A DNA stretch of 64,000 nt, from positions 14,983 to 78,982 of the forward strand of contig JBLHNB010000012.1 of the NCBI GenBank assembly GCA_047621305.1. The letters run 5' to 3'. The translations under genes and the position numbers were made by a program. Under the pieces are notes generated by a model, which was not told the origin of the DNA, made no database searches, and saw only the letters and a list, made by a program, of their open reading frames with translations. The DNA comes from Colwellia_A sp047621305. GTDB lineage: Bacteria; Pseudomonadota; Gammaproteobacteria; Enterobacterales; Alteromonadaceae. This document shows, in pieces, positions 1 through 8,031 of this stretch (position 1 is the first letter of the stretch; every line of letters begins with the position of its first letter).

Positions 1-1820
1 TTTTTGAAGCTAAAGGTCAAATTAATCACAGTGTTTTTGCTAGTCCGCAAGTTGTTGATTGGTTCACCCATTATGATCAACGACTCTCTGATATTGACGA
101 CAATAAAAGCTATCAAGACGTGACTAAATACTTCCACTTTTTTTCTGAAAAAGATCCAGCAATTAAAAGTGTGTTTTTTGGCAGTGAAAATACTCATGAA
201 TATTTTGACTTAAATGGCCGCTACACTGATGCAAAATATTTCACCAATCAGCGCCCATGGTGGGCAACAGGTATTGAAAAAGGCGGTATGTATGTTACTG
301 ATCCAGCAGTAGATAATAATGATGGCACGATATCAGCAACCATCACAGGTCCTTACTATTTAGCTGATGGTCGGTTACTGGGTATTGGTGGCATTGATAT
401 ATTAATTACAACCATAGGCAAAGACTTACTCGCCCGCATTAAATATAAAGGTGAAGGGGAAGCTTTTTTAATGACAGATACTGGAAAGTTGGTTTTTTTT
501 CCTGGCTTTAATGATAAATTTTTACCCGGCAACTTAATGAAAGAGATCGATAGTAAGTTTGCTCACGCCACTGGTTTTACTGAATTACAACGGCAACTTA
601 GTAATAATCCATCAGGAATGAGTAGTGTACTCTGGAATGATCAAGAATACTTGGTTGCCTTTAATGAGGTAAGTAGTGATTACCCTAAAATGAATTGGAA
701 GCTAGGTTTTATGGTACCAAAAAAGCTTATTTCTGATCCGGTAACTCAAGCTATTTGGTCGTCAAGTTTTGCCGTACTGGTCATTATTGCTCTTGTTGCT
801 ATCCTTGTGTGGCTGATGATCTTACCGTTAATTAAACGTATTAAACGCTTGCAACTGGCAATGCACGATATTGCCGATGGCGACGGTGATTTAACGCAAC
901 GTATTGAACCCATTAAGCATGACGAAATCGGTATGCTCGTAGATGAATTTAATGTTTTTGTTGATAAAATTCAAAATTTAGTAAAAGAAACGGTTGCGAT
1001 CACTAAAGATGTTGGCTATTCCTCAACTACAGCAACAGACATTAGCCAACAAACAAGCAGTATTATTGAAAAACAAAAAAATGAAATTGATATGGTAGCA
1101 ACTTCTGCTAATGAGTTAGCCCAAACCAGTGGCGTAATATCGAGTAATGCTAACCGCTCCAAAGAACTCGCAACCAAAGCTGAACATAAAGTAGCAGAAG
1201 GTGCTGCCGTTGTTAATAAAGCAACGCAAGGTATCCATCATTTATCTGATAATGTAACTTCTGCTACAACTGTTGTGGGTGAGTTGCGTGAAGGCACTCA
1301 AAGCATTGGTGAAGTACTCAGCGTGATAAAAGGCATTGCAGATCAAACTAATTTACTTGCACTAAATGCTGCCATTGAAGCCGCTCGAGCGGGTGAGCAA
1401 GGTCGCGGTTTTGCCGTCGTGGCTGATGAAGTACGTACGTTAGCTTCTCGTACTCAAGAGTCAACTAAAAGCATTGAGACGATTATTGACAAGTTACAAA
1501 GTAGCGCTATAAATGCAGTTAGTGTGATGGAGAGTAGTCGTAATGATGCCCAATCAAGTGTTGAATTAACACAGCAAGTACAAACGGTACTTTCAGATCT
1601 TACCGCTGTTATTGCTGATATTCAAAGCCAAACACAAGAAATAGCCGAAGCGGTTAATGGACAGGCTATGGTCGCAGAAGAAGTATCTAAAAACATTGAA
1701 AATGTCAGAGTTCTTACTGACGATACCGTCATTGGCGCATCAGAAATGCAACATAGCTTAAGTGATTTACAAAAAAACGCTCAAATACTAACAAAAGTCA
1801 TTAATCAATTTAAGGTGTAA
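1..1820 (+). CDS. Methyl-accepting chemotaxis protein, 3' part (5' end outside window)
   Basis: The reading frame is open from base 3, so the true start lies before the window; an internal GTG at 120 is only an in-frame valine. The visible order is typical of a chemoreceptor. A periplasmic dCache-like region (PWW motif, then GPYYLADGRLLGIGGID) is followed by one membrane helix (about bases 750-830), a HAMP linker and a long methyl-accepting coiled coil. The signalling tip IADQTNLLALNAAIEAARAG is intact and contacts CheA/CheW. The protein should sense a small extracytoplasmic ligand, often an amino or organic acid in dCache families, though the ligand cannot be read here. It ends without a CheR-docking pentapeptide. 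No chemotaxis genes adjoin it, so it is probably one of many scattered receptors. Confidence 0.93.
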   Translation, partial: FEAKGQINHSVFASPQVVDWFTHYDQRLSDIDDNKSYQDVTKYFHFFSEKDPAIKSVFFGSENTHEYFDLNGRYTDAKYFTNQRPWWATGIEKGGMYVTDPAVDNNDGTISATITGPYYLADGRLLGIGGIDILITTIGKDLLARIKYKGEGEAFLMTDTGKLVFFPGFNDKFLPGNLMKEIDSKFAHATGFTELQRQLSNNPSGMSSVLWNDQEYLVAFNEVSSDYPKMNWKLGFMVPKKLISDPVTQAIWSSSFAVLVIIALVAILVWLMILPLIKRIKRLQLAMHDIADGDGDLTQRIEPIKHDEIGMLVDEFNVFVDKIQNLVKETVAITKDVGYSSTTATDISQQTSSIIEKQKNEIDMVATSANELAQTSGVISSNANRSKELATKAEHKVAEGAAVVNKATQGIHHLSDNVTSATTVVGELREGTQSIGEVLSVIKGIADQTNLLALNAAIEAARAGEQGRGFAVVADEVRTLASRTQESTKSIETIIDKLQSSAINAVSVMESSRNDAQSSVELTQQVQTVLSDLTAVIADIQSQTQEIAEAVNGQAMVAEEVSKNIENVRVLTDDTVIGASEMQHSLSDLQKNAQILTKVINQFKV

Positions 1821-1837
1821 TCACCCTTTCGTAAATC

Positions 1838-1870
1838 AAATCAAGCTTTACGTAAAGGTAAGCTTGATTT
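1838..1870 (+). terminator. Hairpin after chemoreceptor gene
   Basis: An 11-bp perfect inverted repeat (AAATCAAGCTT / AAGCTTGATTT) begins 18 bases after the chemoreceptor stop. The U tract is weak, so termination may be partial. The right arm overlaps the first FNR-type box. Confidence 0.5.
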
Positions 1871-1877
1871 GAATCAA
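1864..1877. promoter_or_regulatory. FNR/EtrA-type box, distal
   Basis: TTGAT-TTGA-ATCAA matches the FNR consensus TTGAT-N4-ATCAA exactly. It is centred 49 bp upstream of a second perfect box and about 157 bp before the porin start. It overlaps the terminator hairpin of the preceding gene, so part of the match could come from that palindrome. Confidence 0.5.
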
Positions 1878-1912
1878 CAAACACACGGCTAAACACCACT
1901 TAAAATAACTAA

Positions 1913-1926
1913 TTGATACAAATCAA
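1913..1926. promoter_or_regulatory. FNR/EtrA-type box, proximal
   Basis: TTGAT-ACAA-ATCAA is a perfect FNR consensus palindrome, extended to AATTGAT/ATCAATT. If FNR activates as a class II factor (site at -41.5), transcription would start near 1961. A CAAAAT sequence at 1949-1954 could then be the -10 element. It lies about 108 bp before the porin ATG. Confidence 0.6.
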
Positions 1927-2027
1927 TTATTCTTCATAACCTCAATGTCAAAATAGTCTCATTCGCTGATAAGTACTAAAAAAAATAGAAGTACCTAGCC
2001 TATTACATGAAACATTAGGATATTACT

Positions 2028-3227
2028 ATGAAAATTAACGTCACTAAATTCTCTCTCTCTTTACTCGCCGCTGCTATCATTTCAACACCTTTGGCATTTG
2101 CAGATGAATCCTCTGTAAATTCTGATATAACGAAAGCTTTAGCAGACAGTAAAGTTAACATAAATTTACGCGCACGCTATGAAGCAGTAGATCAAAATGG
2201 CATTAATAATGATGCTAACGCCCTGACTTTAAAAAGTCGTTTAACATTAAAAACAGGCACTTACAAAGGCTTATCGTTGGCTTTAGAAGTTGACGATATT
2301 ACTGAAATTATTGATGATTATAACAGCACAGCTAATGGTAAAACCAACTACCCTGTTGTTGCCGATCCTGCAGGAACAGATATTAACCAAGCTTATTTAC
2401 AATATAAAACAGAAAGCTTAACAGCGACGGCTGGTCGTCAACGTATTCTTCATAATAATCAACGTTTTGTTGGTGGTGTTGGCTGGCGTCAAAATGAACA
2501 AACCTACGACGGTTATCGAGTACAGTTTACAACAACAGATAAATTTAGTCTTGACTATAGCTACATTCATAATGTTAACCGTATCTTCGGCCCAGATGGC
2601 CAAAAAGCAGATTTATCCGGCAATTTACACCTTGCTAACGCGGCTTTTAAAGTAAATAAAAACCACACCTTATCTGCATTCGCCTACTTGTTAGATTTTG
2701 ACACAGCCGCCGCTTCAAACGATACCTATGGTGTTTTATACCAAGGGGATTTTGGTGCTGTAACGGTTAATTTAAGTGCGGCATCACAAAGTGATACAGG
2801 AGATAACCCTAACGATTTTACTGCTAACTATTATAATGCTGAAATTGGCACAAAATTAGGGCAGATCATCGTGCTTGGCGGTTTAGAGGTATTAGGCAGT
2901 GATAACGGTAATGTTGCTTTTGGCACACCACTGGCTACTTTACATAAATTCCAAGGTTTTGCTGATAAGTTTTTAGGTACACCAAGTCATGGTGTTGAAG
3001 ATGTTTATATTACCGCAAAAACAACATTAAATGGTATTAAACTAACAGCAACTTACCATAATTTATCTTCAAATGAAGGCAGTATTGATTATGGTACTGA
3101 GGTTGACTTAGTTGCCGCTTATAAACTAAATAGCTATGATTTCTTAGTGAAGTTTGCTAGTTATAACGCGGACGAATTAGGCACAGATACTAATAAATTG
3201 TGGTTACAAGTTGCCACTAAGTTTTAG
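2028..3227 (+). CDS. Outer-membrane porin (alginate-export/OprD-like beta barrel)
   Basis: A 399-aa protein. It has a Sec signal peptide (MKINVTKFSLSLLAAAI, cut near AFADE) and a body of alternating short strands rich in Tyr/Thr/Asp. It ends in Phe (LQVATKF), the usual BamA-recognition signal. No cysteines or TonB box are present, so it is a general or substrate-selective porin, not a receptor. Sequence style (NLRARYEAVDQ, TAGRQRILHNNQRFVGGVGWRQNEQ) resembles the porins of Shewanella/Colwellia related to the alginate-export family. The substrate is unknown. AGGA lies ahead of ATG 2028. Two FNR-type boxes upstream suggest anaerobic or redox control, and a strong terminator follows, making it monocistronic. 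Confidence 0.85.
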   Translation: MKINVTKFSLSLLAAAIISTPLAFADESSVNSDITKALADSKVNINLRARYEAVDQNGINNDANALTLKSRLTLKTGTYKGLSLALEVDDITEIIDDYNSTANGKTNYPVVADPAGTDINQAYLQYKTESLTATAGRQRILHNNQRFVGGVGWRQNEQTYDGYRVQFTTTDKFSLDYSYIHNVNRIFGPDGQKADLSGNLHLANAAFKVNKNHTLSAFAYLLDFDTAAASNDTYGVLYQGDFGAVTVNLSAASQSDTGDNPNDFTANYYNAEIGTKLGQIIVLGGLEVLGSDNGNVAFGTPLATLHKFQGFADKFLGTPSHGVEDVYITAKTTLNGIKLTATYHNLSSNEGSIDYGTEVDLVAAYKLNSYDFLVKFASYNADELGTDTNKLWLQVATKF

Positions 3228-3249
3228 AACGCCTCAATTACAACTATTC

Positions 3250-3277
3250 AGGCTGAGCTAATGGTTCAGCCTTTTTT
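3250..3277 (+). terminator. Rho-independent terminator of porin gene
   Basis: Stem AGGCTGA / TCAGCCT with a 9-base loop is followed directly by a T tract, 23 bases after the porin stop. Confidence 0.85.
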
Positions 3278-3389
3278 AAGGAAAGATTAGAAGTATTTGT
3301 CGAAAAATTTTGAACTCTGTAAGTTTTTTGATGAATATTTGTTTATGAGCGATTAGAATAGCCTCGTTTTTCTCGCTAGGTATATTCTT

Positions 3390-3983
3390 TTGATATTGAT
3401 GATCGATAATTATGATTCTTTCACGTTCAACTTAGTACATTATTTTCGTGCGCTGGGTCAAGAAGTTAAGGTTTGTCGAAATGATCAGATCACCTTAGAT
3501 GAAGTAACCTCGATGGCTCCGCAGTACATAGTTATTTCTCCTGGCCCCTGCGATCCCGATTCTGCTGGTATATCGTTAGCAATCATTGCACGTTTTGCCG
3601 GTATCATTCCGATTTTGGGGGTTTGTTTAGGGCATCAATGTATTGCCCAACATTATGGAGCGGTCATCGAAAAATCGCGGCAAGTAATGCACGGAAAAAC
3701 CAGTCAAATAAGCCATAACAACACGGGGTTATTTGCAACACTTAACAACCCTCTTATCGTCACTCGTTATCATTCATTGATTGTTAATAAACATTCTTTA
3801 CCTAAAGAATTAGAAGTGACTGCTTGGTCTTATGATAAAAATGGCAATCAAGATGAAATAATGGCACTTAAACATCGAACATTGCCTATAGTCAGTGTAC
3901 AGTTTCATCCAGAATCCGTGTTAACAGAACAAGGGCAAGCATTGCTAAATAATTTTATTACCTTGTATACTGATACGCCGTAG
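3390..3983 (+). CDS. pabA: Glutamine amidotransferase, aminodeoxychorismate/anthranilate synthase component II
   Basis: A 197-aa class I glutamine amidotransferase. It delivers ammonia from glutamine to chorismate, for 4-amino-4-deoxychorismate (folate) with PabB or anthranilate with TrpE. Catalytic triad motifs are present: nucleophile Cys79 in GVCLGHQ, and His/Glu in QFHPES near the C terminus. The oxyanion loop ISPGPCDPDSAG is intact. The N terminus MILMIDNYDSF aligns with E. coli PabA only if TTG 3390 is the start; AGG lies about 9 bases upstream. Next to the arginine-catabolic aminotransferase gene, as in Shewanella and Vibrio, PabA is favoured over TrpG because no trp genes adjoin it. 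Confidence 0.88.
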   Translation: MILMIDNYDSFTFNLVHYFRALGQEVKVCRNDQITLDEVTSMAPQYIVISPGPCDPDSAGISLAIIARFAGIIPILGVCLGHQCIAQHYGAVIEKSRQVMHGKTSQISHNNTGLFATLNNPLIVTRYHSLIVNKHSLPKELEVTAWSYDKNGNQDEIMALKHRTLPIVSVQFHPESVLTEQGQALLNNFITLYTDTP

Positions 3984-4122
3984 CTGATACTCTGTATGTT
4001 TTAAGTAAACTTAATAATGCAAAAAAATTCATTTAAGTAACCGCTTTTTTCATACTTAAAGGGTATATGCCGATAAGTGTTTATCCATTAATTTTAACAA
4101 AATAAGAATATAAATTTCTAGA

Positions 4123-5268
4123 ATGCAAATATTTGAAGACGATCCTACTATCTCACCCATTTACCACAGAGCATTGCGCTTGGTTATCAGTAAAGATTTT
4201 GCCGAACAAACAAACGGAAAATTTCAGATAACACCTCAACAAGATGGTGAACAGCATAATCGTCGACGCGAATTATTGGAAGTTGAAGAAGAAACCAATA
4301 GAACTAAAATTATCGAACAATACGGCCAATCGCATTTTAAAGAGCAAATGTTGGCGCAGTTTTATGCCAGAGTTCAAAAAGAAGTTAATCAAGCGCTTGA
4401 TAATAAAGAAAACCTATATAACAACATACTTAAGGTTGAAGATGCTGCCGCATCCATAATGGAGTTATTATCGGTCAAGGCGGCATCAATTAAACGTATC
4501 ATCCCATTAATTCAAGCGTTACCTTGGCTGGCTGATGAGCTCATTGCTTTAGTCAATAAACCTCAATATAGAAAACGCGCAGATGTACGAGTAACAGATG
4601 CTAGCCTAGCTATCAGTTACATTGGTTTAGATAATCTCAAATTGGTTGTGCCTACCTTTATCCTTAAACATTGGTTACCAACGAGTACTTCTCCTTATCC
4701 TTTAATGAAACGTAAGTTATGGAATGAAGGCTTATCTATCGCGTTAGCATCAAGTGTATTAGCTAATCAAGAAGGATTAGATGCTTTTTCTGGTTTTGCC
4801 GCTGGTATGTTGAGTAATTTTGGCTTAATTGCCGTTACACGTTGCTTTGTACATACTTACAATGAAATATATAAAAGAGAGTTACGTGAAGCCCACGAAG
4901 CTCGTGATAAAAGACTTCATGATATAATGGTTGAATTTGACTCATCACCACAACTATTACACGAACAACTACTGATGCGTAGCAGCCACATATCAGCTGA
5001 AATGGTTGAACTGATGCGTTTTGATCGTTTACCTATCACTGAAATAATGTTTGATTTAGCACATACTACTGACATAAAAAAAATGTGTCCTCTTGCGCGT
5101 ATCATCACACAAGCTAAAACATACGTTACTTTTCGAAGCTTAGCCAAAGAAGAACTTATCGATAATGAAGAAGCCTTAGCGCTTTTTTCTGCGGTTAATC
5201 TCAGCAAAAAGAATATCTCTTTGTTAAAAAAGAGTGATATAGATCATATTAAGCTACAATTTAAATAA
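4123..5268 (+). CDS. HDOD-domain protein
   Basis: A 381-aa cytoplasmic protein with a charged helical N-terminal part (about residues 1-110) and an HDOD-type helical domain (about 120-320). HDOD domains resemble HD phosphohydrolases but usually lack the catalytic His-Asp pairs, and they act in signalling, often linked to cyclic-di-GMP or stress responses. The typical segments SIKRIIPLIQALPWLADEL, ISYIGLDNLKLVVPTF and FAAGMLSNFGLIAVT are visible. No GGDEF, EAL or kinase domain is fused to it. The ribosome-binding site is weak. The target process is unknown. It sits alone between pabA and the astC promoter region. Confidence 0.75.
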   Translation: MQIFEDDPTISPIYHRALRLVISKDFAEQTNGKFQITPQQDGEQHNRRRELLEVEEETNRTKIIEQYGQSHFKEQMLAQFYARVQKEVNQALDNKENLYNNILKVEDAAASIMELLSVKAASIKRIIPLIQALPWLADELIALVNKPQYRKRADVRVTDASLAISYIGLDNLKLVVPTFILKHWLPTSTSPYPLMKRKLWNEGLSIALASSVLANQEGLDAFSGFAAGMLSNFGLIAVTRCFVHTYNEIYKRELREAHEARDKRLHDIMVEFDSSPQLLHEQLLMRSSHISAEMVELMRFDRLPITEIMFDLAHTTDIKKMCPLARIITQAKTYVTFRSLAKEELIDNEEALALFSAVNLSKKNISLLKKSDIDHIKLQFK

Positions 5269-5418
5269 GTTATTTTTGATTATTTATGAAATACAAAACA
5301 GATATGTTCTCCTACATGCCTACCCTACACCTCCTATTATCGGTCAATTCCCAGACAAAAACAGCTATAATATAGTTATGCACATAAAATGAATAAAACC
5401 CTTGGAGCTCTTGTTTTA

Positions 5419-5485
5419 CAGGGTCTATAGCTATATTCGACAAGACAGAGCATGACTATTCTGCCATACTAGAGCCCTGTTTTTT
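5419..5485 (+). terminator. Structured terminator or small-RNA-like element between HDOD gene and astC
   Basis: CAGGGTCTA pairs with TAGAGCCCTG (9 bp, one bulged G), followed by six T residues. The loop contains a second small hairpin (CAGA/TCTG). An upstream ACCCT at about 5397-5401 could instead pair with AGGGT at 5420-5424, giving a competing fold. The 341-base gap 5269-5609 holds this element and the astC -10; nothing else is evident. It could be the HDOD terminator or the 3' end of a small RNA. Confidence 0.55.
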
Positions 5486-5558
5486 ACAAATAGCAATATT
5501 AATACTTTGTACTAATATCTATTTAATAAAATTTTATCGTGTTATCTATTTTGCTACT

Positions 5559-5564
5559 TATAAT
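5559..5564 (+). promoter_or_regulatory. Predicted -10 element of astC promoter
   Basis: A perfect TATAAT lies 46 bases before astC, predicting a leader of about 40 bases. No good -35 is seen (best TTATCG with a 19-bp spacer), so an activator may be required. A convincing ArgR box could not be identified by eye. Confidence 0.45.
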
Positions 5565-5609
5565 AAAGCTATAGTTACATGCTTAAACATATTTCAACCG
5601 GAGTTAATA

Positions 5610-6824
5610 ATGACTAACAAGTTTCCTGTAAATCGTGAATTATTTGATGATGTAATGGTTCCAAACTACTCACCTTCAGCTGTTATTCCTGTTCGAGGTC
5701 TAGGCTCTCGAGTATGGGATCAACAAGATCGTGAATATATCGATTTTGCAGGTGGTATTGCCGTTAATTGTTTAGGTCATTGTCACCCCGCTTTAGTGGG
5801 CGCATTAAAAGAACAAGGCGAGAAGATTTGGCATTTATCGAATGTAATGACTAACGAGCCGGCATTACGCCTTGCCAAAAAATTAGTGGATAATACTTTT
5901 GCTGATAAAGTCTATTTTGCCAACTCCGGTGCCGAGTCAAACGAAGCAGCGCTTAAACTCGCTCGTCGCTGGGCGTTAGAGGTTCACGGTAGCGATAAGA
6001 CTCAAATTATCGCTTTTAAACAAGGTTTTCATGGTCGCACTTTTTTTACCGTAACCGTTGGTGGTCAAACAGCATACTCGGATGGCTTCGGTCCAAAACC
6101 TGGTGATATCGATCACGCTGAATATAATAATCTTGACAGTTTAAAAGCCTTAATCTCAGATAAAACCTGCGCTGTAATGATTGAACCATTACAAGGTGAG
6201 GGTGGTATTGTTTCACCAACACTAGATTTTATTAAAGGTGTTCGTGAGCTTTGTAACGAACATAATGCGCTACTTATTTTTGATGAAATCCAAACAGGTG
6301 TTGGTCGTACAGGCGATTTATATGCCTACATGGGACTAGGTGTTGTACCTGATATTTTAACGACGGCAAAAGCATTAGGTGGCGGCTTCCCTATTGGCGC
6401 CATGATCACAACAACTGACATCGCTAAACATTTGAAAATTGGCACGCACGGTAGTACTTACGGCGGCAATCCATTAGCGTGTGCCGTTGGTGAGGCAGCA
6501 TTTGACGTAGTAAATACACCGGAAGTATTAAACGGCGTAAAATCTAAAGCAAAGCTATACAATGACGGCTTAAATGCCATAAATGCAAAATATAATGTCT
6601 TTTCAGAAATTCGCGGTAAAGGCTTATTAATTGGTGCTGTGTTAACTGAAGCGTATCAAGGAAAAGCAAAAGACTTCCTTAATGCTGCTATGGCTGAAGG
6701 TCTTATGACGTTAGTCGCAGGTGCAAGTATTATACGTTTTGCACCCTCTTTAATTATTCCAGACGAAGATATTATTGAAGGTTTAGCACGCTTTGAAAAG
6801 GCTGTCGCTACTCTCGTTAGCTAA
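5610..6824 (+). CDS. astC: Acetylornithine/succinylornithine aminotransferase
   Basis: A 404-aa class III PLP aminotransferase. It removes the 5-amino group of N2-succinylornithine in arginine catabolism, and of N-acetylornithine in biosynthesis, giving the semialdehyde and glutamate. PLP-binding Lys lies in TTAKALGGGFPIGAM near residue 253, with the Asp of FDEIQTGVGRTG. AASGA-like substrate motifs (NSGAESNEAALKLAR) are conserved. GGAG precedes ATG 5610. It heads an astC-astA-astD cluster, so the catabolic role is favoured. Many marine gammaproteobacteria use one such enzyme for both pathways, so argD is a reasonable alternative name. The astB and astE genes needed to complete the pathway are not in this window. 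Confidence 0.93.
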   Translation: MTNKFPVNRELFDDVMVPNYSPSAVIPVRGLGSRVWDQQDREYIDFAGGIAVNCLGHCHPALVGALKEQGEKIWHLSNVMTNEPALRLAKKLVDNTFADKVYFANSGAESNEAALKLARRWALEVHGSDKTQIIAFKQGFHGRTFFTVTVGGQTAYSDGFGPKPGDIDHAEYNNLDSLKALISDKTCAVMIEPLQGEGGIVSPTLDFIKGVRELCNEHNALLIFDEIQTGVGRTGDLYAYMGLGVVPDILTTAKALGGGFPIGAMITTTDIAKHLKIGTHGSTYGGNPLACAVGEAAFDVVNTPEVLNGVKSKAKLYNDGLNAINAKYNVFSEIRGKGLLIGAVLTEAYQGKAKDFLNAAMAEGLMTLVAGASIIRFAPSLIIPDEDIIEGLARFEKAVATLVS

Positions 6825-6868
6825 GCCCTAAATCAACAAGCCTAACTTTATGCTAAGCAACTAATATT

Positions 6869-6897
6869 AAGGGCGTTTATTTGTAGGCAAACGCCTT
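6869..6897. other. Intercistronic hairpin between astC and astA
   Basis: GGCGTTT pairs with AAACGCC within a 125-base gap, extended to AAGG/CCTT with one bulge and without a T tract. It probably stabilises or processes the astC 3' end and does not fully terminate transcription. Confidence 0.4.
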
Positions 6898-6949
6898 GTT
6901 AGTCTAAATCAGCTAAGTATAAATTTTTTTTACTCATTGAGAAGCACCT

Positions 6950-7966
6950 ATGATCATTGTACGCCCTATTCAAAAAAGTGATTATGATTCACTTCATCGA
7001 ATTGCTATTGAGTCAGGACACGGCTTTACGTCCCTTCCAGTAAATGAAGCGTTACTAAAAAAACGTATTCATCATGCCGAAGAATCGTTTAATAAAACGG
7101 TTACTCAGCCAGGAAATGAAAGCTACTTATTTGTGATGGAAGATACCGAAACCGGCGACGTTGTTGGTACAAGTGGTATAGAGGCAGCAGTAGGCCTGGA
7201 TGATGCATTTTATCATTATCACTTAGGTAAAGTTGTTCATAGTTCACGTGAACTTAATATTTACAATACCGTTGAGACATTATCTTTGTGTAATGACTAT
7301 ACGGGCGCTACAGAGATATGTACTTTATTCTTGAGTGAAAGCCATCGCAAGAATCGTAATGGTCGTTTCTTATCGCGCATGCGTTTTTTATTTTTAGCAG
7401 AACACGTTCAGCGTTTTTCGGAAACGGTTATTGCAGAAATGCGTGGTGTTTCTGATGATAGTGGTCGTTCTCCTTTTTGGGACTGGTTAGAAGAGCACTT
7501 TTTTTCTATGGACTTTCCCACTGCGGATTACTTAACGGGGATAGGTAAAAAAGTGTTTATTGCTGAACTTATGCCAAAACATCCTATTTATGTTAATTTG
7601 CTCAGTACAGCCGCACAACAAGTAATTAATAAAGTACACAAAGATACCGTTCCTGCACTACGCTTGTTAGAAGCCGAAGGTTTTTCGAGACGTGGTTATG
7701 TGGATATATTTGACGGTGGACCAACGGTTGAAGCACAAAAAAATGCTATTAAAACAGTAAATCAAAGTAAAAGATGCCAGGTTATTATTGGCGATGTTAC
7801 CACCACAGAAAAATATATTATTTGTAATACCCTAATAAGCGATTTTAGAGCAGTACAAGCACCATTATTACTTCGTGAAACAGCCAATCAGGTGGTTATA
7901 ACAGAGTCTATTGCACAGGCATTAGCTGTTAGTGAAGGTGACTGGGTTCGCCTCATCGCAAACTAA
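6950..7966 (+). CDS. astA: Arginine N-succinyltransferase
   Basis: A 338-aa protein that transfers succinyl from succinyl-CoA to the 2-amino group of arginine, the first step of the AST pathway, in the cytoplasm. It has the AstA-type GNAT fold. The N-terminal MIIVRPIQKSDYDSL strand-helix, the acceptor-side segment ESGHGFTSLPVNE and the central FLSESHRKNRNGRFLSRMRFLF block are all typical. Length matches the family (about 340 aa) and no residues appear missing. GAG lies a short distance before ATG 6950. It lies between astC and astD in the same orientation, so the three are probably one transcription unit. Confidence 0.95.
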   Translation: MIIVRPIQKSDYDSLHRIAIESGHGFTSLPVNEALLKKRIHHAEESFNKTVTQPGNESYLFVMEDTETGDVVGTSGIEAAVGLDDAFYHYHLGKVVHSSRELNIYNTVETLSLCNDYTGATEICTLFLSESHRKNRNGRFLSRMRFLFLAEHVQRFSETVIAEMRGVSDDSGRSPFWDWLEEHFFSMDFPTADYLTGIGKKVFIAELMPKHPIYVNLLSTAAQQVINKVHKDTVPALRLLEAEGFSRRGYVDIFDGGPTVEAQKNAIKTVNQSKRCQVIIGDVTTTEKYIICNTLISDFRAVQAPLLLRETANQVVITESIAQALAVSEGDWVRLIAN

Positions 7967-8031
7967 CCACAAATACAATACACAATTATTTAGCTACGCC
8001 ATTATATTTATGGAATAGTGAGGAACAACAT

